From positions 1-64,000 of the forward strand of contig JAKYXN010000013.1 in the NCBI GenBank assembly GCA_022538095.1: a DNA stretch of 64,000 nucleotides, written 5' to 3'. Numbering within the stretch: position 1 is the first letter of the stretch; the number at the start of each line of letters is the position of its first letter. Source of the DNA: Puniceicoccaceae bacterium K14 (GTDB lineage: Bacteria > Verrucomicrobiota > Verrucomicrobiia > Opitutales > Opitutaceae). The position numbers and the translations under genes are program-made. The notes beneath the pieces are model-generated. The model searched no databases. It saw nothing but the letters and a program-made list of their open reading frames with translations, and had not been told where the DNA came from. Shown piece after piece: positions 26,403 to 34,922 of this stretch.

Positions 26403-27788
26403 ATGGGCAGCCCTGAATCGTTTCTACGCTCACTCAAACAAGCACTCAAACCAGAGCAGATAGTCTCGGACAAAATTGACGTGCTTCCCTACAGCTTCGA
26501 TGGCACATCAGGCCTCAAAGAATATCCCTTAGCAGTCGTCTTCCCTGAGTCCACAAAAGACGTACAATCAATTGTGAAATTGTGTGCCTCAGAAAAAATC
26601 CCGATCGTTTCCCGTGGTAGCGGCACAGGTCTTTCTGGGGGAAGCGTTCCCATAAGAGGTTCGATTGTTCTCTGTTTGGTTCGCATGAATTGCATCGAAG
26701 AAATAGATACAAACAACCTCACTTTGCTCGCTCAAGCAGGGGCTATCACACTTTCAATTGAAGAAGCCGCGGCGGACGAAGGTCTTTTTTATCCTCCCGA
26801 CCCGGGCTCAATGAAGATCTCCACAATTGGAGGGAATATCGCCAACAATTCTGGCGGCCTTCGCGGCCTCAAGTATGGTGTCACACGTAACTACGTCATG
26901 GGGTTGGAAGTCGTCATGCCCGATGGCGAGCTGGCTTGGTTGGGCAACAAGTGCGTTAAGGATGTCGCTGGGTATTCTCTCAAAGATCTCTTTATCGGAA
27001 GCGAGGGTACCCTTGGGATTATTACACGCGCATTGCTTCGCCTGCTCCCGATGCCACCAAGCAGGAGGACATTACTTGCCACCTACGATAAAATCGAAGC
27101 AGCTTCAGATACAGTCTCTGCCATCATCGCAGCCAAAATCATCCCCTGCACCCTAGAATTTCTCGACCAAACGACAATCCAATGCGTCGAAGAGTTTGCC
27201 AATATAGGATTACCTACTGAGGCCAAGGCACTCCTTCTAATGGAAACAGACGGACATGAAAGCGTTGTCCAGGAAGAGGCTGCCGCGATGGAAAGAATCG
27301 CACGCGAAAACGGTGCCATCGAAGTCAATATTGCCAAAGACGACCTCGAAGCCGCCAAACTAGCATCTGCCCGACGTTCTGCGTTCAGTGCCCTTGCTCG
27401 TATAAAACCAACTACTATTCTGGAAGACGCTACCGTGCCGCGAAGTGAACTCTCGAAAATGGTTCGCTTCGTCGAAGATGTCGCTCAGAAATACCAACTC
27501 AAGATTGCCAATTTTGGTCACATGGGCGACGGCAACTTACACCCAACCATTTTGACGGATGACCAAAATCAAGAGGAAATGAAAAAAGTCCATTACGCGA
27601 TGGATGAGATTTTCGAATACGCTCTCAGCCTTGGGGGAACGATCACCGGAGAACACGGAGTCGGGCTTGCGAAAAAGAAACATCTCGGGCATCAATTTCA
27701 TGACGCGAGCTTTCCGATGCTCAAAGCGATCAAACGTTCGCTCGACCCAGGCAATATTCTAAACCCAGGAAAGATCTTCGACCTTTAA
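26403..27788 (+). CDS. glcD: FAD-linked oxidase, glycolate oxidase subunit GlcD-like
   Basis: 461 residues. The N-terminal FAD-binding (PCMH-type) half shows VFPESTKDVQSIVKLC, IVSRGSGTGLSGGSVP and PPDPGSMKISTIGGNIANNSGG. The C-terminal oxidase half ends in the typical GEHGVGLAKK and LDPGNILNPGKIF. Members oxidise glycolate, D-lactate or other 2-hydroxy acids and pass electrons to a partner iron-sulfur protein. The iron-sulfur gene starts four bases later, so this is a GlcDF-type complex; no GlcE is present. Substrate assignment as glycolate is by family only. Confidence 0.9.
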   Translation: MGSPESFLRSLKQALKPEQIVSDKIDVLPYSFDGTSGLKEYPLAVVFPESTKDVQSIVKLCASEKIPIVSRGSGTGLSGGSVPIRGSIVLCLVRMNCIEEIDTNNLTLLAQAGAITLSIEEAAADEGLFYPPDPGSMKISTIGGNIANNSGGLRGLKYGVTRNYVMGLEVVMPDGELAWLGNKCVKDVAGYSLKDLFIGSEGTLGIITRALLRLLPMPPSRRTLLATYDKIEAASDTVSAIIAAKIIPCTLEFLDQTTIQCVEEFANIGLPTEAKALLLMETDGHESVVQEEAAAMERIARENGAIEVNIAKDDLEAAKLASARRSAFSALARIKPTTILEDATVPRSELSKMVRFVEDVAQKYQLKIANFGHMGDGNLHPTILTDDQNQEEMKKVHYAMDEIFEYALSLGGTITGEHGVGLAKKKHLGHQFHDASFPMLKAIKRSLDPGNILNPGKIFDL

Positions 27789-27791
27789 GGC

Positions 27792-29114
27792 ATGCCGTCA
27801 ACTGACACAAAACCAAGCCTCGCCAAGCTGGATTACTCCGTTCTGCAGCAGTGTATTCACTGCGGTATGTGCCTACCTAGTTGCCCGACATATAAGGAGA
27901 CGCTAGTCGAACGTCACAGCCCACGGGGGCGCATATCCTTGATGAAAGCTGTCGCGGAAAAGGAAATCCCCCTCGATAAAGCATTTGCCGAAGAAATGTA
28001 CTATTGCCTCGGATGCTTAGCGTGTACTTCCGCATGCCCCGCTGGCGTCGACTACGCAAATATGTTCGAGACAGCTCGTGCGGAAGCAGAGGCCAGCGAA
28101 ATTAGCACGACAACATCTAGGCGTATTTGGAGATGGTTAACGCTCAGATTCCTTTTTATGGGATCGCGACGACTTCGATTGATCGGTGTTTTCATCAGAC
28201 TGTATCAACAGCTCGGTTTACAAAGTCTCGCTAGAAAGTCTGGAGTATTCAAAATTCTACCAGAAAACCTGCAAGCGCTTGAACCGAGCACCCCAACGAT
28301 CAGTAGTCGCTTTTCGGATTCACAAATAAAAGACGTTGAGGGAAATTTCGCAAACATTCGCCACAGAGTGGGTTTACTTACTGGGTGCGTCCAGGATCTA
28401 GCGTTCTCCGAAGTGAATTGCGACACAGTCACCGTTCTTAAAGAGAACAATTGTCTGGTGGTAACTCCGCGAAATCAACCTTGTTGTGGGTCTCTCCACG
28501 CCCACAACGGTGAATTAGAGCAAGCCCGAGTACTCGCAAGGCGAACAATTGATAGTTTCGACATCGAGTCACTTGATGCCATAATCAGCAATTCTGGAGG
28601 CTGTGGCAGTCATCTGAAACATTATGGAAAGCTTTTAAAGGATGATGCAGCATACAGCGAAAAAGCGCGTCTTTGGGATTCAAAACTGAAGGACATTCAC
28701 GAATGGCTTTTAGAAATCGAATTCAGGCCCCCTCCTCCGCTACAGTCTCCTATCTCCGCTACTTACCATCCATCTTGCCACTTGAGCCACGGCCAGGGGA
28801 TCAAAACGGAGCCACAGTCTCTCTTGCGAAAGATAAAGGGGTTAACCTTAATACCATTAAAGGGTGCGGACAATTGCTGCGGTAGCGCTGGGATTTACAA
28901 CATTACACACCCAAAGCTTTCACAAAAATTGCAGCAAGAAAAAGTGACCTCCATCAAAAGTACAAAAGCTCCCGTCGTATTAACTGCAAATCCTGGGTGC
29001 CACCTCCAAATCTCAAACGGCCTCAAACACTCTAGCCAAATCGTGATGCATCCTGTATCCCTGCTCGCTAAAGCCTATTCGGGAAATGATCCCCTCAAAC
29101 CAGTTCAAAGTTGA
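27792..29114 (+). CDS. glcF: Glycolate oxidase iron-sulfur subunit GlcF-like
   Basis: 440 residues. Two 4Fe-4S motifs lie at the N-terminus: CIHCGMCLPSCPTY and CLGCLACTSACPAG. Two CCG (DUF224) domains follow, with their cysteine clusters at QPCCGSLHAHNG and DNCCGSAGIYN, as in GlcF, LldE and HdrB-like electron carriers. It accepts electrons from the adjacent FAD subunit and likely hands them to membrane quinone. The start is four bases after glcD and the stop overlaps the transporter start, so the three form one translational unit. Confidence 0.92.
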   Translation: MPSTDTKPSLAKLDYSVLQQCIHCGMCLPSCPTYKETLVERHSPRGRISLMKAVAEKEIPLDKAFAEEMYYCLGCLACTSACPAGVDYANMFETARAEAEASEISTTTSRRIWRWLTLRFLFMGSRRLRLIGVFIRLYQQLGLQSLARKSGVFKILPENLQALEPSTPTISSRFSDSQIKDVEGNFANIRHRVGLLTGCVQDLAFSEVNCDTVTVLKENNCLVVTPRNQPCCGSLHAHNGELEQARVLARRTIDSFDIESLDAIISNSGGCGSHLKHYGKLLKDDAAYSEKARLWDSKLKDIHEWLLEIEFRPPPPLQSPISATYHPSCHLSHGQGIKTEPQSLLRKIKGLTLIPLKGADNCCGSAGIYNITHPKLSQKLQQEKVTSIKSTKAPVVLTANPGCHLQISNGLKHSSQIVMHPVSLLAKAYSGNDPLKPVQS

Positions 29115-30064
29115 ATAGTATCGAAACAGTACTCCTCGCAGTCGTAAAAATTGCAATTGTTGTCAGCATATCAGGTTTCTTAGTACGAAAACGCGTCGTA
29201 GCCATTGAGACGATTAGGCCACTTTCATCGCTGGTGGTCACCTTCTTTTTGCCGTCGCTCATTCTCTCTAATATTCTTGAAAAATTCGATACAAGCGAAT
29301 CCACCGATTGGTGGTACATGCCGTTATCAGGTTTAGGGCTTTGCGCAATCGGCCTAGTGGTCGCCTTAGTCGGCCCGCCTAAGGTTTTGAAAGAACGACG
29401 GGAATTGATCCCAGCTTCTTTCCTACAAAATGCTGCGTTTCTCGTATTGCCGCTAGCTCAATCGCTTTTAAGCGATTCCGACTTCGACACTTTCTCACTA
29501 ACGGTCTTTCTATTTTTGGTGGGCTACAACCCTATGCTCTGGCTCTTCGGAAAACACTTCATGCGCCCAAGAGAAAGCGACGAGCGCTTCGCTTGGAAAA
29601 ATGTTTTAAGCACGCCACTTGTGAGTTGCTTGAGCGCAATTTTTCTAGTCCTCACCGGGATCCGTAATTTCATTCCAGACTTGGCGATCGAAACTCTCAG
29701 TTTTGTCGGAGGCGCTACTGTTCCAGTCGCTACCTTTATTCTAGGGGCCACTCTCGGTGGAATGAAAATTGACTTCCGCAAATACTGGAAGGACACGCTC
29801 TTCGTTTCTTTCAAAAAATTAATAGTAGTCCCTGCCATCGCTCTTCTATTGATGACCCTCATACCATGGACCTATTCCACACCACTCATTAGCCTATTGC
29901 TCATTCTGCAAGCCTCCTCGCCTCCAGCGACTTCGCTAGCGATTCAATGCCAGGCCTATGGTGGAAATACTGAGCGAATAGCGTCGATTCTTCTAGGCAG
30001 TTACATCCTTTGCATTTTCACCATTCCAATGTGGATACTTATTATGCAGAAAATTCTAAACTAA
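29111..30064 (+). CDS. AEC-family permease
   Basis: 317 residues, strongly hydrophobic, with about ten predicted membrane helices (for example VVTFFLPSLILSNIL, FLQNAAFLVLPLAQSLL and TVPVATFILGATLGG). These fit the auxin-efflux-carrier/malonate transporter family, including the conserved ASSPPATSLAIQCQAYGG near the end. The TTG start overlaps the glcF stop (TTGA), which suggests coupling. Together with GlcDF it may move the hydroxy-acid substrate, but the AEC substrate is not readable from sequence. Confidence 0.85.
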   Translation: MNSIETVLLAVVKIAIVVSISGFLVRKRVVAIETIRPLSSLVVTFFLPSLILSNILEKFDTSESTDWWYMPLSGLGLCAIGLVVALVGPPKVLKERRELIPASFLQNAAFLVLPLAQSLLSDSDFDTFSLTVFLFLVGYNPMLWLFGKHFMRPRESDERFAWKNVLSTPLVSCLSAIFLVLTGIRNFIPDLAIETLSFVGGATVPVATFILGATLGGMKIDFRKYWKDTLFVSFKKLIVVPAIALLLMTLIPWTYSTPLISLLLILQASSPPATSLAIQCQAYGGNTERIASILLGSYILCIFTIPMWILIMQKILN

Positions 30065-30450
30065 TATTTAGGTACGCGCTTTGCCTTGGGCAAGCTACGC
30101 CTAACAGTTGGACTTGCATTTGGCACTCGAGCATGGAGGATTTCTCGCCAGACCGAATACATTACCCATATTCCAAATACACAGGGTGCCAACGCTATAA
30201 CCGTTGAAGTAAACAGACTCGGTCGAATAATTTCTAAAATAGTCGGAACACTCATGAATAGGGCGAATCGACGGCATTTCACCGCTTTCAATATTAGGCG
30301 TTTAGGCGATCCAGGTGACCGGGCAAATTGACTATTAGGATGAAATTTCACCGCTACGTACTTAAAGTATAAGCTATAGCAGATTGAATATCCAATCCAC
30401 AGACATCCCCATAGCCAAGTCGAAGATGTTGTTTCAGGTTCTAAATTCAT
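30061..30450 (-). CDS. Small membrane protein of unknown function
   Basis: About 129 residues from the ATG at 30450 (an upstream GTG at 30504 is possible). Two hydrophobic helices, LWGCLWIGYSICYSLYF and ALAPCVFGIWVMYSVW, are separated by a basic loop, and the C-terminal tail is basic (RRSLPKAKRVPKY). Its stop overlaps that of the AEC transporter by four bases in convergent orientation. No family recognised. Confidence 0.5.
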   Translation of the reverse strand: MNLEPETTSSTWLWGCLWIGYSICYSLYFKYVAVKFHPNSQFARSPGSPKRLILKAVKCRRFALFMSVPTILEIIRPSLFTSTVIALAPCVFGIWVMYSVWREILHARVPNASPTVRRSLPKAKRVPKY

Positions 30451-30631
30451 CGGTAGTTGTGTTTGTGTAAGTAGAAATCGCTCATGAATATGAAACGACG
30501 CCACCCTTTGTAACCTAAAGTTCTATATTTGTTCCGTCCGGCAGCTCTACGATTCCTCCGCAACCTTACAGATTTCAAAAACGAGCAATATTTTTCTGGA
30601 TTCGATCAAAGCGGATTGCCAGCTTACTGGA

Positions 30632-31201
30632 ATGCAATCGACTCAAGACGAAGTCCTCGACATTTTCAAAACAACTAAGGCTCTGCTTCAGGGGCATTTC
30701 ATTCTACGTTCAGGCTTGCGCAGCGAATATTTCTTCCAGTGCGCTCAAGTTTGCCAACACATGAAAGAAGTGACTCGCTTAATCGAATTGCTTCTGCCTC
30801 AGCTCGCAGACTTGGAAATCGATACAGTACTTGCTCCCGCAATGGGTGGGCTCGTCGTTGGGCAAGAAGTTGCTCGCCAACTAGATAAGCGCTACATATT
30901 CGTTGAAAAGGAGAACGATAAGCTCGTTATGCGACGCGGCTTCAAAATCGCCGAAGGCGAACGAGTTCTTATCGTAGAAGACGTAATCACTCGCGGAGGC
31001 CGAGCCAATGAAGCGATAGACATCGTCAAAGAAAACAAAGGAATCGTTGCAGGGCTCGCGGTCCTTGTAGACCGAAGCCAAGGAAATGCCTCATTCAACG
31101 TTCCCTTGTTTTCTTTGCTAGAACTCGGCTTCCCAACCTACCACCCAGACAATCTGCCAAATCATTTGGTCGATATTCCTGCAATTAAACCAGGAAGCTG
31201 A
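30632..31201 (+). CDS. pyrE: Orotate phosphoribosyltransferase
   Basis: 189 residues. It forms OMP from orotate and PRPP in pyrimidine synthesis. Seen: GHFILRSGLRSEYFFQCAQV (substrate lid region), VLAPAMGGLVVGQEVAR and the PRPP motif VLIVEDVITRGGRANEAID, which differs slightly from the usual EDVxTTGGS. Length is a little below average but complete. It stands alone, with roughly 180 bases of gene-free sequence before it and a short convergent gap after. Confidence 0.92.
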   Translation: MQSTQDEVLDIFKTTKALLQGHFILRSGLRSEYFFQCAQVCQHMKEVTRLIELLLPQLADLEIDTVLAPAMGGLVVGQEVARQLDKRYIFVEKENDKLVMRRGFKIAEGERVLIVEDVITRGGRANEAIDIVKENKGIVAGLAVLVDRSQGNASFNVPLFSLLELGFPTYHPDNLPNHLVDIPAIKPGS

Positions 31202-31250
31202 AACTCTGCCTATTTTTTTCTTAGAGCTTACTCCCAAAAACCAACAGCCC

Positions 31251-32498
31251 TCAACAAACTGAAGCTCTAAAGCTGTGGAATTGTCGATTCTCAGGATCAA
31301 ACCTCCAGCCCGCTTCACTGAAGAGCTCAACGCCGCCCAAGAAATAGGGATCCGGTTTCAATGAGCTCCAAGGGATTTTTCCTTCAAGGACCGACTCTCC
31401 TGCCTCGCTCAACTTCAACTTTTGCTTGGGGACCCCATCATCACAGGTATCCTCAATAAGTGGTTTCTTTCCATTCGGCTCCAATAGGGGGGATTTACCC
31501 AAAAGCAATCGTTTCACCAAAATCCAGAATGAAGCGTCTCCCATATAAATCGCTTCTTCGCGCTTCTGGCAGTTGATGAAGAGTTTAATAGCCGTCTTAG
31601 GTCCCTGGCTGGCCTCTTCTAGAATTTGGCGTAGGCTACGCGGTAATTCTGATTTGCCGTTAGGAAACTCCTCACACCATCGCATTAATGCATCAGACAA
31701 AAATTTGAGTTTAAAATCCTTCTTTAAGAGGTTCTGCAGCTCAAAAGGGTTCGAATCACGTAATGCATCCCAAACCACTCTGGCTTCAATAAGTACTTCC
31801 TCTGTCGCTAAAACGGCGCTATCGATTGCCCTGATTAGAGCCGGTTGCTTCAAATTTTCGATGTAGTTGCCAAACTGATTCAACCAGATTTTTCCTCGCA
31901 ATTCTGGCTGGCGGCCAAGCTCTGCTAATATTTGAACAAGCTGTAATAAATCGTAGAGATCATGCTCGAACCAAAGCTCGATGCGATCGTAAGTATTGGC
32001 ATTCGAAACGTATTGATCTCGCAGGCGAAATGAGTTTTTGCCCGATTTTTCCGTCACCCAGCCAAGAGACGCCAAGTGCCTTACACGTTCCTCAGATTGA
32101 GCCAGGAGAGATTTTTTTTTGGAAACAGGCCCCTCGTGGAGAACATCGTTCCACGCGACTATTTCCGCATCCGATCCCGCTTTACGAATCCCTTCTGCTG
32201 CTTGTTCACCATTCGTAAAAAGCAACACCCTCCCTCTTGGATTCGGTGATGACGTTCGCTCATGGAGACCAAGTAGCAACTCTGACCAATTTCGGTATCC
32301 ATTTTTACATGCAAGAGCATATTGAACCTCTTGTAATTTTAAACTACTCAGGTTTTTCCCATCGCTATAAGCAGGGTGATACCGCCGAATAATATCTACC
32401 GCAACGCCATCGCCCTGCTTGCAATCTTTCAACAAGCTTTTCGCTTGTTTCTTCATTCCTTCCAATGAACCAATTTTAGCTACTTCCTCATTAGCCAT
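31251..32498 (-). CDS. DUF1835-domain protein
   Basis: 415 residues. The central part (about 88-240) fits DUF1835: RVLLFTNGEQAAEGIRKAG, then IVAWNDVLHEGPV, as in the family pattern of an N-terminal strand and WxDxLxEGP. Before it lies a helical 80-residue segment (MKKQAKSLLKDCKQGD and ALACKNGYRNWSELL) often seen fused to ankyrin or regulatory domains. The C-terminal third is helical with a basic-acidic mix and may match DUF3658. No catalytic motif is recognised. It is monocistronic. Confidence 0.72.
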   Translation of the reverse strand: MANEEVAKIGSLEGMKKQAKSLLKDCKQGDGVAVDIIRRYHPAYSDGKNLSSLKLQEVQYALACKNGYRNWSELLLGLHERTSSPNPRGRVLLFTNGEQAAEGIRKAGSDAEIVAWNDVLHEGPVSKKKSLLAQSEERVRHLASLGWVTEKSGKNSFRLRDQYVSNANTYDRIELWFEHDLYDLLQLVQILAELGRQPELRGKIWLNQFGNYIENLKQPALIRAIDSAVLATEEVLIEARVVWDALRDSNPFELQNLLKKDFKLKFLSDALMRWCEEFPNGKSELPRSLRQILEEASQGPKTAIKLFINCQKREEAIYMGDASFWILVKRLLLGKSPLLEPNGKKPLIEDTCDDGVPKQKLKLSEAGESVLEGKIPWSSLKPDPYFLGGVELFSEAGWRFDPENRQFHSFRASVC

Positions 32499-32740
32499 AA
32501 TGAAACCTACTTCCTCTATCTAAGGCTAGCATCCGCATATTCAAAACCATTTATTCCTATTAAAAGCACAAAACAATGCACTAAGTAAATCAGGTGGGCT
32601 TTCCCCTTACCGCGGATGTGGAGGCTCCCATGCGAGCAACTAAAAACAAGAGACAAATTATCTCCTCAGACGTCAAGAATTGACTGCCACAAACGACATT
32701 CGACCACCCATTGAAAGTGGATCAAATGCTCATCCTATTT

Positions 32741-32762
32741 CTATCGATTGATTTTTCGATAG
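32741..32762. other. Hairpin downstream of pheA
   Basis: CTATCGA and TCGATAG pair around an eight-base loop, about 27 bases beyond the pheA stop codon. No T-run follows on the minus strand, so termination here is only suggested. The remaining 290-base gap shows no gene. Confidence 0.3.
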
Positions 32763-32788
32763 GATTAAACTCGAAGCCTTCAGATCAC

Positions 32789-33859
32789 CTACTGCTTTGC
32801 GCTCGGATAGCTGCCGAGCCACTTAACGAATGGGCAAAGACTCTTCAGTTCCTCAATCGCAGTAGCAACTGACTCTTCTTCGAAATGGCCTTCTACATCT
32901 ACGAAGAAGCTATATTCCCAAACCGCTTTCCCGCTTGGGCGAGATTCAATCTTACTCAGATTCAACCCTCTCTTGGAAAAAACGGCCAAAGCTTTTTCGA
33001 GCGAACCGACTTCGTTGTTTACTGATACAAGGAAGCTACTCTTAAATTTTACTTTATCGATAAAACCACTGGATTCCTTCCCAATTACGATGAAGCGTGT
33101 CGTATTGTCCGACTGGTCTTGAATCCGCTCAGAAACCATTGGGACTCCATAAAGATCGGCTGCCAATGAACTCGCAATCGCAGCTACTTTTTCTTCACCT
33201 TTCGCAATTTCAACTGCCTTGGCCGTGCTCTCGCACTTGTGCAGGGAAGCGTTCGGGAGGTGGGCATGAAGCCAATTGCGGCATTGCAAAATGCCTTGGT
33301 CCTTTGAATACACGCGCTCAATTTCGTTCAATTGTGAATTCGAAATTAAATTATGCGTAATTGTAAGAAATATTTGGGCACAGATTTTGAGATCTGACTC
33401 TATAAACATGTCCATAGAGTCTTCAACAGAACCACCAGTCGTGTTTTCAATAGGAATCACTCCATAATCCGCTTCCCCTTTAGCCACCATGTGAAACACA
33501 TCCGCAATCGATGGCACTGCCATGTAATCGATGCTCGCCCCAAACTTCTTTGTAGCCGCTTGGTGAGTAAACGTTGCCTCTGGTCCAAGATAGGCAATCG
33601 CCATTGGCTTTTCCAACGCGATCGCAGCAGACATAATTTCACGATATATCGCTCGAATCGCCGCTTCGCTCAATGGGCCTTCATTAAGTGAAGATAATTT
33701 TTTGAGGACCTGCTCCTCACGGCTAGCGACGTAGATTTGAGCGCCTTGTTCACGTTTGATGCGGCCGATTTCGGCTGCGTTACGCACGCGTTCGTTGAGA
33801 AGTTTGAGTACTTGCTCGTCTATGGAGTCGATTTTTTGGCGTAGGCTAGATAGGTCCAT
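32789..33859 (-). CDS. pheA: Bifunctional chorismate mutase / prephenate dehydratase (P-protein)
   Basis: About 356 residues. AroQ chorismate mutase occupies residues 1-88 (SLRQKIDSIDEQVLKLLNER; YVASREEQVLKKL). Prephenate dehydratase spans about 90-275 (AYLGPEATFTHQAA, VPIENTTGGSVEDSMD, NTTRFIVIG), and a C-terminal ACT domain has the ESRPSGK phenylalanine-binding loop. It makes phenylpyruvate from chorismate. The ATG at 33859 is preferred; a TTG at 33865 overlaps the scpB stop, and either way translation is likely coupled to scpB. Confidence 0.95.
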   Translation of the reverse strand: MDLSSLRQKIDSIDEQVLKLLNERVRNAAEIGRIKREQGAQIYVASREEQVLKKLSSLNEGPLSEAAIRAIYREIMSAAIALEKPMAIAYLGPEATFTHQAATKKFGASIDYMAVPSIADVFHMVAKGEADYGVIPIENTTGGSVEDSMDMFIESDLKICAQIFLTITHNLISNSQLNEIERVYSKDQGILQCRNWLHAHLPNASLHKCESTAKAVEIAKGEEKVAAIASSLAADLYGVPMVSERIQDQSDNTTRFIVIGKESSGFIDKVKFKSSFLVSVNNEVGSLEKALAVFSKRGLNLSKIESRPSGKAVWEYSFFVDVEGHFEEESVATAIEELKSLCPFVKWLGSYPSAKQ

Positions 33860-33861
33860 GT

Positions 33862-34737
33862 TCAAACAATTTCTTCTCGGGTTTCATCTTCTGCGTCGAG
33901 CTCAGAATTTTCGATTTCTGAATTAGTTTCTTCGATGCTTTCAATGTTTTCCTCTTCAGTCGCAATGGTCTCCACTCCCTCGTCGCCTGAATTATCTGCT
34001 TCTTCGCCTTCCTCTCGCTCGCCTTCAGGTAAGCCCATATCTGTTTCGTCTGGCTTCTTTTGGTTCGACGCTTCGTAGATCCAAGCGTCAATTTGGCGTG
34101 GGGACAAGACGTCAGAAGACGGCAATTCCTCGATTGAGCGAACGCCCACAAATTCTAAAAACTGTTCCGTAGTTCCATACTGGATAGGTCGCCCGGGTAA
34201 GTCCGCTCGGCCTATCACCTGGATAAACTCCCGTTCTAGTAGCCTCCCAATCGCATTGTCGACTGAAACCCCGCGGATTTTTTCGATCTCCGCTCGAACT
34301 GCTGGCTGCCGGTAGGCAATTACAGCCAATGTCTCCAAAGCAGACTGACTTAGTTTTACTGGACGAGGCTCGTCTCGTAACAAGCGCACCCATTCACCCA
34401 CGGACGTCGCAGAAACTAATTGATATCCGCTGTGCTTCTCCTGTAAACGGTAGACCTCGTCGTTTTCCTCAAGGCCGCTCGCGATTCGATCCATGGCTTC
34501 GCGAATTTGCGTCGAAGTGACTAATGACGGCACATCCGAAGTCGGCATTCCGTCTGCTTCTAGGAATGGCTGCTCTACACCTGGTTCTTCTTCCTCTTCT
34601 TCAACGGCCTCTTCTTCCTCAGGCAGCGCTTGCTGCTCGTGATACTTGGTAAACACACGCTGTATGTCCTTGAGAGTCAAAGGACCGCTAGCGCCAAACA
34701 ACAATGCTTTTAATACACGTTCTAAGCTAAATGCCAT
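33862..34737 (-). CDS. scpB: Segregation and condensation protein B with acidic C-terminal extension
   Basis: 291 residues. The winged-helix pair of ScpB is clear: LERVLKALLFGASGPLTLKDIQ at the N-terminus and LSQSALETLAVIAYRQPAVRAEIEKIRG, then DLPGRPIQYGTT. ScpB partners ScpA and SMC in chromosome condensation. Two acidic inserts are unusual: a Glu-rich stretch near residues 40-55 and a long Glu/Asp-rich tail from about 225 onward. scpA is not adjacent. It shares a 185-base divergent gap with ilvD. Confidence 0.92.
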   Translation of the reverse strand: MAFSLERVLKALLFGASGPLTLKDIQRVFTKYHEQQALPEEEEAVEEEEEEPGVEQPFLEADGMPTSDVPSLVTSTQIREAMDRIASGLEENDEVYRLQEKHSGYQLVSATSVGEWVRLLRDEPRPVKLSQSALETLAVIAYRQPAVRAEIEKIRGVSVDNAIGRLLEREFIQVIGRADLPGRPIQYGTTEQFLEFVGVRSIEELPSSDVLSPRQIDAWIYEASNQKKPDETDMGLPEGEREEGEEADNSGDEGVETIATEEENIESIEETNSEIENSELDAEDETREEIV

Positions 34738-34922
34738 GAGGATTGATTCATAAATTTAACGAGGATGCTTTCCTATATTGGAAATCGAGCAAAGTTAACT
34801 TGATCGCAATTAATTCCTTTGATGTAAAGGGCCTTTAGATCAATTAATCACTGCAACGATCGCAATGGGCTAAACGCCAGTCGCGAGAATGCAATGTAAA
34901 CTTCACAAATAAAATAAAGACC

